Part shown: piece by piece, positions 24,761-36,500 of the stretch
Layout of the letters: every line of letters begins with the position of its first letter
Position numbering within the stretch: position 1 is the stretch's first letter
Assembly (NCBI RefSeq): GCF_023278565.1
Contig: NC_064681.1
Coordinates: 868,001 to 932,000 of the forward strand
Source: Colletotrichum lupini
Taxonomy: Eukaryota; Ascomycota; Sordariomycetes; Glomerellales; Glomerellaceae
Reading direction: 5' to 3'
DNA length: 64,000 nt
Position numbers and translations under genes: made by a program
The notes under the pieces: generated by a model
Databases searched by the model: none
The model's input: only the letters and a program-made list of their open reading frames with translations
What the model was told of the DNA's origin: nothing

Positions 24761-25505
24761 ATGCAGGCAATGCCGGATAACCGACAACAGTCTTTTGACG
24801 AAATCTACGGCCCGCCGGAGAACTTTCTCGAGATCGAGGTGAGAAACGTCCAGCAAGCTTTCCACAGCTGCAGCGCAACCCCCGGTCCTCTCTAGCCTGT
24901 CACGATAATGCCTCTCCAATGCTCTCTATTCACCCTTCCCACAGCTCGCCTGCCCGGCCATTGTCGCATGCGCCCAAAAGCAAGGGATCTAGTTCACACA
25001 ATCTAACAAACCTCCTTTCCCCTCCAGGTCCGCAACCCCAGAACCCACGGCATGGGCCGCAGCATGTACACCGACTACGAGATTGTCTGCCGCACCAACA
25101 TCCCCGCCTTCAAGCTCCGCGCCTCGAGCGTGCGCCGCCGCTACTCCGACTTTGAGTACTTCCGCGACATCCTCGAGCGCGAGAGCGCCCGCGTCACCAT
25201 CCCGCCCTTGCCCGGCAAGGTGTTTACGAACCGCTTCAGCGACGACGTCATCGAGGGCCGCCGCGCCGGCCTCGAAAAGTTCTTGCGCATCGTCGTCGGA
25301 CACCCGCTTCTGCAGACGGGCAGCAAGGTCTTGGCCGCTTTTGTTCAAGGTAAGGGCTGGCTTTCTGGCTTGTGATTATCTACGCACAGTCTTTGGTGAT
25401 GCTGCGCTTGGCTATCGGGGTGGATTGCAACGATATCGAGGCGTAGAAGGCATGAACTGACGTGATTTTGGGACAGATCCCAACTGGGACCGCAACGCGT
25501 GGTGA
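24761..25505 (+). CDS. snx3: Sorting nexin-3 (PX domain, Grd19-like)
   Basis: Snx3 binds PI3P on early endosomes and works with retromer to recycle cargo to the Golgi. Exons 24761-24838, 25028-25349 and 25477-25505 give 142 residues, the usual length for fungal Snx3, with all phases in register. The protein is essentially one PX domain: [15 protein letters not shown], the PI3P-binding [10 protein letters not shown] (residues 62-71), the IPPLPGK loop (84-90), and [19 protein letters not shown]. The last exon encodes only DPNWDRNAW and the stop. Mutual agreement of start, both introns and the short tail exon makes the model secure. The 3' flank holds long C and T runs. Confidence 0.95.
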
Positions 25506-26362
25506 CTGAAGCTCCGCGTCAGCTTCTCCTCGTCTGTTTCGCGATCACCGAATAAACTGCGCAAGAGGCCGCCCAAGCACCATCGCACCGACACGCAGCT
25601 CGAAGAAGGGCTGACTGCGAAGAGCTCCATCTCTTATGAATGAGCCCCTTTTGAACGCCTGGGTTATTGTTTGGAACCTGGGACGTGGGTGGACCCTGGG
25701 ATGCGTGTGGATTGGACAAAAATTGAAGGGTGGTATAAAAGCAAATGGGGGGTTCAGTCAATGTCTACGGCCATTGGTGTGCGAGTTTTCTCCTTCTTCT
25801 TTTTCTAGTTTCTTCCTTATCGTAGTGTTTATTGCTTGTTGATGTTCAGCTTTATCCCATCAAAAACAGCTTTCGTCCCCCCCCCCTAAAAGAAGCTTGG
25901 GTTCTTCACCTCCCCCCCCTTTTTTTTTCTTTGCGCCGAGCACGAAATCCCGCCGAGGCGGACAGCATCAGCGTTGCTTATCTCCTCGATATGGGAAGAG
26001 GAAGAGGAAGTGGAAGTGGAGGAGGAGGGAGAGGCTGGGCAGGGCATTATCAAGCAAAAAAAATGAAGAAAAATTTGAGAATCATGACTGTTGACAAAAC
26101 GACCCATACCCGGTAACGGATTATACACGTATGACCGGGTGTAGTGCAGAGACTGTCGTTGCCTGGTGATCCCGTTTCCGTGCAGGAAGAGGATTGCAAG
26201 CGACTCGGTTCATGCTTTCTTTTGAAGGTTAATTTTCTGTAACTCTTAGAGGGTGACCTGACAGCGGGAGGAGTCTTGTTTCCTTTTTTTCTACATTTTT
26301 CGAGATTGAAATGTTGGAAAGCAGCGAGCTCTAGGGTACGTGGCGGTGAAATTTGCATTGGT

Positions 26363-26381
26363 GAAGGAAGGAAGGAAGGAA
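26363..26381. repeat. (GGAA)n microsatellite
   Basis: Short tetranucleotide array in the spacer downstream of snx3. Confidence 0.75.
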
Positions 26382-27111
26382 CCCTCTAGCATCGAATTAC
26401 CGAGCTTCGAGAGCTGAGAGGGGAGTTCAGACATCAGACATCAGACCTGGGTGTTTGTCTCAAAGAGGCCGTGAAGAAAAAAGACGGGTGGAATCCCTCC
26501 TCGCCAGACATCTCTCACTCATCCAATTCAATGGTCTGTTGCGATGTCTCGACTGCACGTACTACGTGAATCACTGCAGAGCACATAATCGTAATGGACT
26601 GCTTGACGGGTTGAAATTGCTCCTTTTTTCTCTTTTTTTACATTATGATACACAGATGTTTACCGTCTGCCATCTAGTGAAGATGAAACCTCATGGGCTC
26701 TATTTCTTTAAAACCGTTTTTATACAATAGAGGGAGTTTCCCACTCCCCCCCCCCCCCAAAACGCCTTCTTATGCCCTTCGTTCTCCCCCTAGAAGAATA
26801 GTGTTAACCAGTGAGGTGAATCATGCGGGGGCTCAAATCACGCTTCTCGTGAAAGAGCTGCATCCACCCCTATGGATCAAAAAGGGGTCGTCCTTTCAGA
26901 CCAAGAAAGTCTAGGGATCGTTTCGCCTTCAGCTCGTATCGTACATGAAGAGACCCTCAAACTTTTCGTCAAACAGCCGTCAAAGAGGGGGATGAGAAGA
27001 GAATCGTCGAAAAGCCCTTCGTCCCCTTGATCCGTTGAGTCCCGATCCGTTCCGTTTATTTCCCAGAGCTGCGATGGTTTTTTGCGTCGATCGTTTTGGT
27101 CGTGAGGGTTG

Positions 27112-27125
27112 GTGTGTGTGTGTGT
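27112..27125. repeat. (GT)n microsatellite
   Basis: Short GT run in the presumed 3' region of the mitochondrial carrier gene. Confidence 0.75.
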
Positions 27126-27282
27126 TGATGTGTATTATAGTACAATAGGTTGTTACATCTAAAGAGGAGTTCGGGCGCAGGTCTGGTGTAATCGTCGCTG
27201 GCGTGTAGTGAGAACTCGTTTGGTGGTAGTGTTGGTGGTCGTTGGTCGGGAACCCCCCATCGGCAGGGCATGACGGGGCTTC

Positions 27283-28713
27283 TCACAAGCTCGCGCTAGC
27301 CTTGCTGGAGGCGCCAAAGAGGCGTAGTATACCCTCGTACATGCCAAACATGATGGCCGCGCTGGGGACGGTGCGCATCAGGTGCGGCGTAAGACCGCCG
27401 TACAGGCCCATGAAGCCCTCCTCGATCCAGACGACGCGGAAGCACTGCCAGAGGCCAGTGTACTTGAGCTGTCCGTTGGCCAGGGGCGCCTGTCGTAGTC
27501 TGGTTCGCGCAACCTAGTAGGTAGTGTCAGTGAGTATGTCACAAGTGGCCCGATGACGAAAAGCCATCATCGGAGAGAGAGTATCGTGTAAATCATACCT
27601 CGTGAGGGTAAGCAAGAATGGCAGCAACCAGCTTGGCACCGCCAGCAGCACCAGCATTCCCCATCCAATCCACCGTTTGGTCCCAAAACGTCTTCTCCCT
27701 CCCGCTCGCGACGATGCGCTCCTCGCGCGCCGCCAGCCTGTTCTTGAGGTTCTCATACAAAACCCACTGCAGCGTGCTCTCCGCCACGCCCAGGTAACTC
27801 GCGCTCATGCCCTTGTACATGCCCCGGACGCCCTCGGTCCGCAGCACCTGCTTGATGCAGTCCCAGCTGTTGCGGTACTGCCTCTGCTGCACGCCGCCGC
27901 TCTTCTCCGCCACGTTCTTGTCGAGCTGCAGGCGGGTCTTTACGAGCCAGATGGGGTTCGTCGCCGTGCTCGTCGTCACGCCGGCCAGCACGCCCGCTGC
28001 GAGGTGGACGCCCGCCCCTTCCTCGCCGCCGTTGATATATTCTGCAATGAGGCGCTTGCCGTTGCCGTAGGTGTAAAAGTTTATGCTCCTCGCGGGGATG
28101 ACGCCAATGAGATTCGGTCCGAGGCCCTTGAAGAGCGCGCGGGGACCCTCAATCTTGTAGACGGAGCCCAGGATCTGGAAGGTCTCGCGGAGGTGGAAAA
28201 GGGCGGCGCGGTAGGGGGAGAGGGTGCCTACAGCCTGAGCGCGAGCGGCGTGGGAGGCGCGGAGCTGGGCTTGATAAAAGTCGGATTGGAGGCGGGTTTT
28301 GAGGACGTCGAGTGGTGCTGTGAGTGTTGCGGCCGTCATACCTCCGACTCTGTAAGGGTTGAAGAAGTCTTGTTAGCTTTCTCTTGTGGCGCGCCCCCCT
28401 ATGCAAAATTTCTTTCCTATCCCAAGAACCCCCTTTCAACCGTTTTGTCCAACGAAAAGGGAATGGACGGAGCATAACGAGGGAAGAGAAGAACAGATAT
28501 GCTTCAGACGTACCCTCCAGCAACGAAATGTACCCATGACTTTGCGAATGGTGATTCCTTCTCGCCCCCCACAGCCGGGTTCTGTTTTGTGTCGGGGATG
28601 ATATCACCCGTCTCGCGGGACGTCGGGTACGAAGTCGTATCCGGGGCGCGGCGCGCAGCCGGCCGGTCGCCTCTTGCAGACATGAATTCGGCGGAGGCGG
28701 GAGCGTGAGCCAT
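27283..28713 (-). CDS. rim2: Mitochondrial carrier, Rim2/Mrs12 pyrimidine nucleotide transporter type
   Basis: Inner-membrane carrier family (SLC25). Rim2 exchanges pyrimidine (deoxy)nucleoside triphosphates for monophosphates and supports mtDNA and mtRNA synthesis. Exons 28713-28514, 28349-27599 and 27513-27283 give 393 residues; phases agree at both junctions (GG|A at the first). Three carrier repeats are visible through their signature motifs: PLDVLKTRLQ (residue 79), PIWLVKTRLQLD (199) and PHEVARTRLRQ (315). The PIW form of the second motif is typical of the Rim2/NAD/folate branch rather than of ADP/ATP or phosphate carriers. Between repeats are GPRALFKGLGPNLIGVIPAR and GMYKGMSASYLGVAEST, and FGMYEGILRLFG ends the last helix. 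The N-terminal 60 residues are a variable extension preceding SWVHFVAGG. Substrate is inferred from family resemblance only. Confidence 0.9.
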
Positions 28714-29611
28714 TCAGGCGGTAGAGAGGAGGAAGAAAGTGTGTGGCGATTCGGGGGGAAAAGGCGATTCCAGTTGCTTGAGCAGGATAGCTTCGGCTAG
28801 TAGGAAGACGAAAAGTCGATTATAAGATGTAAGAGGAATTCAGTATTCTATGTGGCGAGCCTCGGATCATGGGAGGTTAAAGAAAGTGGTGGCGATGGTT
28901 GATATCGAAGGAGGCACCGTTACGTCGATATCATGTCGCGGGAGGTTAGGTTGGATGCGAGGGAACGGCTCGTCCTTGATGACGGGACGGGAATCTAAGG
29001 TAGGATAGGAGCTGGGCAACTTTTTTTTTCTTATCCCCGTCCACCATTTGCTTTAGCGTGCTGAGATACGGATGGAACGACGCGCCACGCTCAGATTTCA
29101 ATCTGTGCGGCCCACTTTACCCGGCGTGCCGGCTGTCACCACTGTGAAAGTGTGGCCCCTGCTTCATGTGGCTTTCCAGTCGCGGTCATTCGTCAAAGTA
29201 ACTGCCCCCTGCTACCTTACCTTCCCTCGTCTTACGGCTTGAGGTACTCCGTACAATGCTTACCTAACGTGTTGAGACCCAAACACCACGGACATGGAAG
29301 TGTAAGCCAGTTAGACGTCACCACCGAGTAATTGGACACAGCACTGTAGTGAGCTTACTGTATATCATTATGAGTTTATCTGATTTTTTGCTTTTGTTTC
29401 CTTGGTTCGCACCTCGCAATGCACTCGCACATACGCACTATACGCACTACACACATTGCGCACACAAACACACACTCGGTACGCTCTTTTCGAATCCTGT
29501 TTGACCCATCCTATCCCTCTGAATAAGAGCATGGTGTTGTTCCTAGGGCGGCCTGTTCCATGTTCCACGGATAAGACAAGTCATCTGCCGCAAATGGTGT
29601 CCTTTCCTAGC
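28714..29611. other. Intergenic promoter and 3' region
   Basis: About 900 bases holding the rim2 promoter and the end of the downstream Zn2Cys6 gene. A CA-rich stretch lies at 29425-29480. No gene recognised. Confidence 0.5.
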
Positions 29612-31822
29612 TCATCGTCCAACCATGCTGCTCGCCGGGGTCGAGGTAGCATCCCGCGCATCAGCGGCCGCAGTCGCAGCCGACGCCATGTGGCTGAGCA
29701 GCATATGATCGTTCTTCAGACTGGGCAGTTGGTTCTGATGCTGCTGCTCCCCGCGGTGCGGGTGCGGCTCCGGCATCCAGGGCTTGTGATTCATCGGCGG
29801 GGGTGGTTCATGCTCTACGTCCATGAAGCTACTCGTCCTGCTTCGAGATCCAGGGTCTAACGGCGACCGCTGGCGATGGTCCGGCTGGCCCCTGCTAGCC
29901 GGCCGAGATACGTCTCCTCCTCCCGGCATAAGATTGGCGGAAGACGACGTAGGCGGCTGAGGCTGCGGCGGCGGCTCGTGGGTTCGGCCGTCGTCCTGTG
30001 TTGGATCATATCGTAAAGTCCTCACCGGCGCCGGCTGAACCGGGCTCGGTTCCACCTGCGGCGCTTCGTCGGCACTGCTGCTGGCCTCGCGGTTGAGCCA
30101 GACAATCTCTTCCTCGGTAATCGTTTTCCACCCGCACTTGGCGTGCTTCTTCGTGCAGCCCTGACAAGCCGTCAGGTGCTTGATGCACGGCGACTTGAGC
30201 CTGCGGCAGCGGTCGCACGGCGGCCAAATCTGGTCTCCCTTGTTCAACTTTTCTATCCTTGCGGTGATGATGGCCCGGTGCGGCGACGACGGGTCATACG
30301 ACGGATCTCTCTGTGGCATGACCGGTGGCGCATGCACGACAACTGGACGTCCCTGCAAGGGTAGTGAGTGCGGATGAGGATTCGTCGCGGGCGGCGTGTG
30401 TTGGCCCGTCGAATGGGCCTGCTCGAGGCCGGCGCTGGAGGGCACTCGAGGAGGGTAGGCTTGGGAAGATGACAGGAACTGCTGGAGCAGGTCTGCATGA
30501 AGGTCGTATCCAGCTCCGTGGGCAACGTGGCCTCTGGAGTGGTTGACGGACTGAAAGGCCGAGCTGCTTCCTTGCTGTCCGCCATGACGTGAGTTGATTC
30601 CGGCTCTGCGGCCGCTCAAGTGGTAGTTGAGCTGTCGTGCCCTCTTGGCGATCTCATCGGCTTTCTTGATGAGAACCTGTAGTCGCTGCTCCACAATTTC
30701 CAGTGTCGCGACTTCGGCCGTCTCATCCTCTTCCAGGGGAGCCGTGGACACCACGGAGAACCTGTCCAAGGCACCGTTGATAATGAGCCGCCAGTCATCT
30801 TCAAGAATTTGGGTCTGGATGCCGTTCAGGTAGAACTGACACGTGCGCTCGCCATCGTGTCCGGTGGTGAGAACAAATTTCTCAGGATTTGTCTTGGCAA
30901 AGGTGACAATATCGAGCCAGCTCACGGGTGCCGCGCCGTATGGAGGCGGTGGGTTGGTAATGATGGGACCTTCAAAAGCTCCCTCCATAGCTTTCAGCAG
31001 ACGGGGCCCCGTGAGCTTGGCGCCCAAGTTTGCCGCGAGACTCTCATGTCTATTGAGGACTCCTATTGTTGACCGTTGAGCATGATAATCCATAATACCC
31101 CACAGACAAGAGAAAAGGGGAAACCCGTACCTTCGTACTGATTTAATAAACCAAGCACATCCGAGAATGTGTCAGGCTCTCCCTGAATGAGCTGGAGTCT
31201 ACCAGTACTGGCTTTGGATAGGTAGTTGATGATGGATGCATTGCCTTTTTGAGTTGACAATTAGTACTAGTTCATGGGACGAGATGAGATGCAGCGCAAG
31301 CGGGTATGGCCTATGGGGCAAGATTCCATGGCACAGGTCAATTAAGCATTGCCAAGGGGCTTGGAACAAGCGCGATGCAGATGGAGAGAGAAAGCCTGGG
31401 CTGGAGAAGAGACGAAGATGGAGACGGGAGGGATGAAGTTTGGGGAAACAATGAAGAGGTAGAAAACAAGGTGCGGGCGGCGCTGGCAGGCAGGCCGGGG
31501 CGAGGGATCAATGGCGAGTCTAACCTCGATTGCCTCCGGGCGCGACGACGACAACGACGAGATGCAGCTGAAGGCTGAGATCGACGGCTCATAGTCCTTC
31601 AGCGCATCGCGACATGCTTGCTCTCTTGCTCTCTTTTTTTGGATTTTGGTTTTCTTGCTGGAGACTTCGACTCTTGGATCACACACACACTGGCGCACCA
31701 CACATACCTGACTGAGGCGGAGGAGGCTGGGGAATGCGATCAGAGTGAGCTGGCTGAGCGCCGCCGTCGTCTGCGTCCCGTTTCCGTTTATGGGGCTCTT
31801 GGGAATCCTGGGCATGCGCCAT
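29612..31822 (-). CDS. Zn(II)2Cys6 zinc-cluster protein with a conserved N-terminal region and mid-protein cluster
   Basis: Probably a nuclear DNA-binding regulator; target unknown. Inferred exons 31822-31708, 31244-31131 and 31062-29612 give 559 residues with all phases consistent. The N-terminus is MAHAQDSQEPHKRKRDADDG (a basic KRKR patch), followed by a conserved block INYLSKASTGRLQLIQGEP, GVLNRHESLAANLGAKLTGP and then SWLDIVTFAKTNPEKFVLTT. A heptad-like segment follows at about 190-225. The zinc cluster lies at about 358-385 and fits C-x2-C-x6-C-x6-C-x2-C-x6-C (PPCDRCRRLKSPC to AKCGW). Most fungal zinc clusters are near the N-terminus, so the position is unusual. No fungal-specific transcription-factor middle domain is evident; the C-terminus is Pro/Ser/His-rich. 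Intron 1 (31707-31245) is 463 nt and ends in AAAAAG, an atypical acceptor, so the N-terminal junction is the least certain part. Confidence 0.78.
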
Positions 31823-32429
31823 AGTGAAATTGTCACCGCGGGCAACAGACGGGAGGATCCCGCGAGAGCAAGTTGTCTTTTCTTCTTCTCTTTTTTCCAC
31901 CCTTCCTCGTTGTGGCCCTTTGTTTCTTCCCTCTAGAGTAAGATCAACTGTAAAAACCAAAGGCCGGGTGCGTGTGTGAGACGAATGGCGATTTGAGTGG
32001 AGTGGTGTAAAGTATGTGTGTGTGTGTGAGAAGGCCAAAGGGCCCCGGGGCGTAATAAGAGGGATCCTGAAATCTAGGAGTTGGTTAGTTCATGGCGGAG
32101 CAGCACCTTTTGAGGTGGTGGCAACCCAGCAGACAGGGCCCCAGTGAAGTGAGGAGGGAATGCCTCAGGTAACAGAACAGATGAGAGTTGGAGGGGCTTG
32201 GGATGGAGCAAGCAAGCTTTCGAACGAAAGAGGGACGAGAGATTTTGTTGATCGAAGGGGGGGAGGAGTGAATGAGGCCGGAGAGCCAAGAAAAGACGGG
32301 GGGAGAGGAGGAGGGTTGGAATCGGGGTTTCGTTCAGGATTTGTACGGGGGGAAACGGGGGACGTGGTCGGGGCCACAGGACGGGGGCTGGCTGGGAACT
32401 GGGGCGGAACTCGGGAGGAGGAGTAAGGC

Positions 32430-32552
32430 AAGGTACTTGTAGGAAATAGGCGTAAGGTAAAGTACCTTAAGGTAGGAGAGAGGCAAAGTAAGGTAGGGCG
32501 AGACAAGGGAACTTGGGGTACCTTAACGTAACGTAAGGTAGGCAAAGTACTT
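32430..32552. repeat. AAGGTA/TACCTT word cluster
   Basis: At least six copies of AAGGTA or its complement within about 120 bases, including the near-palindromic TAAAGTACCTTAAGGTAGG and GTACCTTAACGTAACGTAAG. The same words recur singly at other non-coding places (near 9730, 19910, 43860 and 44830). Confidence 0.6.
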
Positions 32553-33138
32553 ACAAGCACAAGCAGGTAGAGGGCCGATGTGCAGTTGGATGGGATGAAA
32601 AGAGAGAGAAATCACTCAAGCAAGTGTGTGCTCGCGCCGTGGGCGTGAGAGAGAATAAGAAGACATGTAGAGTAAGGCAGGGTTGGTGGGTTGGTAGGTA
32701 AGTGAAAGTGATGGAGATGGGACGGACTGCTTGGGGGACGGGACGGGGAGAGAGGAGGAGAGAAGAGGGAAACAAGAGCGGACGGCGGGTGCAGCTGCAG
32801 AGGCGAGTTTACGGGCCAATTGCCCAATGACAGGGGCAAGCGGGTGCCGAGTTCCCACCGCAAAGCCGCAAAGTCCCAAATTGGTTATGTCGTGTGTCGG
32901 TATGAAAGTGAGGTGAGTGAAATAGAGAGAGTGAGAAAGAGTACCGTACCTCTGGATGTGAGACCCGGAATGAGCCTTTAGGAACTAGGAGAGACACGAC
33001 GGAACGGGAGTGTTGAAGAGTGGGTTCCCTTTTTTTCGCGACGGGGGGGAGAGGTGCGGCGGCACCCGTATGAGTCAGGCGGGCGAGTATGTGTGTGTAT
33101 GAGAGTGAGTACCCAAGTCAATGAGTGAGAGTGAGATT

Positions 33139-33156
33139 GAGAGAGAGAGAGAGAGG
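33139..33156. repeat. (GA)n microsatellite
   Basis: GA dinucleotide run followed downstream by (GT)-rich sequence at 33251-33288. Confidence 0.8.
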
Positions 33157-33596
33157 GCGAGAGGCGGGTTGGGATGCTAGTGTGAAGCAAGTGAGCGGTA
33201 AGGCAGCCCAGCGCGAGGCGAGGTGTGTGGAAGTGTGGAAGGAAGGTATGGTATGTGAGTGTGAGTGTGAGAGTGTGTGTGTGTGTGCGGTAGACGGCTG
33301 GGAAAATGCAGTGCAGGACCGCAATGGAAAGCAAAGATGCGGTGCAGCAAGGGCGGAGGGGAGTTCCACTAAACGGATGGGGCCGGGGGTGGGAGAGGGG
33401 ACCCGGCGTCCTTCTTTTTTCGTTCGTCGGGAAGGGAGGGAGCCTAAAAAGCTTGGACTGACGGAGCCCGAGGACACCTCAGTTTTCCCAAGTACGGAGA
33501 GTCTAAAAGGGACTGGACTCAGTATGGAGTACTGTGGAAGGTACGCAGTACAGATAGAGAGGATGAGTGAGTGAATGGATGGATAAGTGAGAGAAA

Positions 33597-33618
33597 GGCA
33601 AGGCAAGGCAAGGCAAGG
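33597..33618. repeat. (GGCAA)n microsatellite
   Basis: About four copies of the pentanucleotide GGCAA, immediately before the heptamer minisatellite. Confidence 0.85.
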
Positions 33619-33660
33619 AAGGAGGGCCAGGGCAGGGCAGGGTCCCCCTTTTGGGTGTAA

Positions 33661-33737
33661 AGTGTGAGGTGTGAGGTGTGAAGTGTGAGGTGTGAGGTGT
33701 GAAGTGTGAGGCGTGAGGCGTGAGGCACGAGGCGTGT
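33661..33737. repeat. Heptamer minisatellite (RGTGTGA)n
   Basis: Eleven consecutive 7-base units read by eye: AGTGTGA, GGTGTGA and GGTGTGA repeat as a 21-base higher-order unit, then decay into GGCGTGA, GGCACGA and GGCGTGT. It is not telomeric TTAGGG. The unit GGTGTGA reappears at about 62115-62135. Confidence 0.9.
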
Positions 33738-36224
33738 GTAAGTGAGATTGAGATGAGGAGGATTGGTGGAACTTGAGCGGGAAGCAGCGCAGAGCCAACG
33801 GCTGCCGGGAAGTAGGCAGGAAGCTACAGCAGCTCCTAGCGTGGCATCAAAGGTGCAAGACAAGATGAGGTGGGCAGGCGATAGATCAATCGAGAGATAC
33901 CCGACTAAAATCTAAAATCCGAACTGTGTATTCCGTAAAAAGGGCTGTGGTTACCTTGAGGCAGGTGAGATAGAGTGAGTTGAGGTTACCTGAAAGAAAC
34001 GCCAAGCCAAGGCAGCGGAATGTGGTGATGATGAGTATATGGACTAGGGTGCGCGCCGGCGCCAGCTCTCAGAAACGCAGCCCGCCCCGGCCCCCCAAAC
34101 ACGCGAAAAGCCCCAAAAGAGCAACAAAATCGACAACCAAGCAATTCTGGTGGGGGCCACACCAGCGGGCTGGTTTGGACTGGACTGGACCCGGGGCTGT
34201 GTGCAGAGACAGGCCGTCTGTCTCTGTCCGTCTCTGTCCGTTGAAGAAGAAGCAGCAGCAGAAGCTATCCTGTGTGCCTGTGCTTGTGCAGTCTCCGCGG
34301 TTCAGAATTTCAGCCCATGTAAGACGGCGTAATAGGGAGAGTCCCCAGCGATGCGGTTTTTTCTTGGTGAGTCCTTTTTTCGATTTTTTCTTCTTCCTTC
34401 TCCCCGCCGTTCTTTAATTGCCTCTTGAGTTCCTTGGTACTTGACCCGTCGATAAACGCAGCTTGTCCTATACGAGCAAAGTGGGAAATTTCAAAACGGA
34501 TGACGGCGAACTGTGTACGGGGGTGGCGCTGGGACCCGGCGCAGAGATGTCGTATAAAGCAATTGAGCGACTAATATGAGGTAAGATGGAACAAAAAAGC
34601 AGGCCGTTTCCCGCTTGTCGTCGGTATCCTTATGTAAGACTGGCAGCCCTATGAAGGCTTGGAAGCTGAACAGTCCGGCTCTGGGAGCCGAACGTGTCGG
34701 GTTCGGGGAGAATGATATCCAAGCTAAGAAGCAAATCATGCGCCCAAGGGGTCGGCAAAGCGGCAAGGTTTGATTTGCAAAATTTAAGCAAAAAAAAGGG
34801 GACCTGTCTCTTAAGACCGAGGTGCCTATCGTCGGCCCGCGACATAGAGTTAGAAGAACTTCTCGATGCCGGGAGATGGTCGATGCAGGATACTGGACGC
34901 CGAACACAATTAATACGAGCGGGGAACAAGCTGTCTGCTTCTCTCGATCAAGGCCCATGGTCTTTGGGCCCCAAAGAGCCGGCTCCAGCCTGGTGCAGTG
35001 CACAGCCTGGAAACTGGGGAAATGGAGGAGCCAACCGGCCAGTCGGCTTTGAGTGTTTGGAGAGGAGAGGAGTAGCGGGCGGGAAGAAGGGGGGCACCAT
35101 CTGTGTGAGACTGGTGAGCCTGCGACTGTGAGAGACTCAAGACTACTGTAGAGTGATTGATGAATGACAAAGTGAGTTGTCCAAGGAGGAATGGATGGAT
35201 GGACATGCGAATAACAAGCTTGAGACACCGCCCGCGCTGAACATGAGACTCGGTCGGAAATATGGGCTGCCGGGTGGGAATCTCGGAGGGAGGAGCGCAC
35301 CGTAGATCCTCACCTGCCCAACTACCTTGCCGGGACACCGAGAGGAAGGTACGTTCCATTACTGTACCTCTCACTTCTCTAAGAATACCACTGAATCCTG
35401 ACAGAGACACCCTACCTACCTACCTACTCCGTACAGAAAAGGAACAGAAACGAGGACGACAAGAAACAAGACACAGAAACGAGACAAGAAGAGGCACGCC
35501 GCACCACTGACAACCACCACCGCCCCTTTCTTCTCCGTTGCATCGCATCTGTGATCTGACCCTGACCTCGTGCCTAGTATCCAATACTTCCCGCCCCCGG
35601 CGAACCGGCACGTCTCGTTAAAACATCCCATCTTTCTGAATTGCCGTCTTACCCTGGTGTGTCCCGACTTACACCGCGCGACGTGACGGCCACGGCGCAC
35701 GCACATCATACAGCACTTGACAGCCAGACGGCAAGCGAGTCGCTACCTTGCCTAGGGGAACAAGCCTGCCATAGTTCGACGGCGGACGGGGTGGAGGGGC
35801 GGAGCAAGGCCCTCTTAGTCCTTAGCAAGGTACGACGTTACCCAAGACGAACTAGATAGAGGGAACCCGCGCGCCCGCTGGTCAAGTTGCGCGCCCGGGG
35901 CCATGGCACCGCGGGCGTGCCCCCTCTACCCGTACGCGGTATGTAGTACCTGGCACAGGTAGGCGGCCCATCCTTAGATGGAACCTTTCTAGAAAGACAG
36001 TGCTAATGCTGAACAGAAATCCAGACAAGGGACGACGGTGGGTGGGATAGAGAGGAAACACGGAGACCCGACAATTGGGAAGCTTTGATCCCTTTCGGAC
36101 GGAGCGGAACGCGAGGAACGCATTACCTACTCGAGAAACCTACGCCATTGCCGCTCTGTACACCATGGGAAAAGGTACCGACGTTGATCAAGACTTGAGG
36201 TCGGGGACCCAAAGTATCGCCAAT

Positions 36225-36500
36225 CTATGAACTGCCTTCATCCTCACCACCCAGGATGCCTGTCCAACAAGCCAACCCCGTCTTGTTTCGGGGCGACTCA
36301 AGCGGACCCTCAGCATCACAGAAACATGACTTTCGCACCCCGCTCGAGTATGTACTCGAGTACCTACCTACATACCTTGCATGCCTCTGGAGTCCTGGAC
36401 TAGGTGCGAATATGCATCTCGCGCCGGCCGGCACTCGGGGGCCCGCGCAAACCAACTCTAAAAGGCCAATGAGTGAGATCATCGTCAACCGCAGTCTCAT
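36225..36500 (-). CDS. Possible small secreted cysteine-containing protein, unassigned
   Basis: An ATG-initiated 91-codon ORF. It starts MRLRLTMISLIGLLELVCAG, which resembles a signal peptide with possible cleavage after VCA, although a Glu sits in the hydrophobic core. The predicted mature part has four cysteines (29, 59, 61, 78). Size and cysteine content would fit an effector-like small secreted protein, but no family is recognised and a chance ORF is equally likely. Confidence 0.18.
   Translation of the reverse strand: MRLRLTMISLIGLLELVCAGPRVPAGARCIFAPSPGLQRHARYVGRYSSTYSSGVRKSCFCDAEGPLESPRNKTGLACWTGILGGEDEGSS

Larger units (their letters stand above)
25506..27282. other. Intergenic region between snx3 and the rim2-like gene
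   Basis: Convergent spacer of 1.8 kb holding both 3' ends. Mononucleotide runs are frequent: C10 at 25877-25886, C8/T9 at 25912-25928 and C13 at 26746-26758. There is a (GGAA)n run at 26363-26381 and a (GT)n run at 27112-27125. No gene is recognised. Confidence 0.55.

Noticed and set aside
31342..31590. Minus-strand frame reading DYEPSISAFSCISSLSSSRP as an extra exon of the Zn2Cys6 gene
   Set aside because: Including it gives wrong phase with the next exon, whereas skipping it joins exon 1 (ending 31708) to 31244 in phase and in agreement with the family.
33118..33798. Minus-strand ORFs with Thr/Ser/His repeats
   Set aside because: They are translations of the heptamer minisatellite and GA/GT repeats, not proteins.
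34491..35300. A 269-codon minus-strand ORF
   Set aside because: Long but with no domain, no conserved string, skewed Ser/Pro/Arg content and no clear splice context. I cannot support it as a gene.
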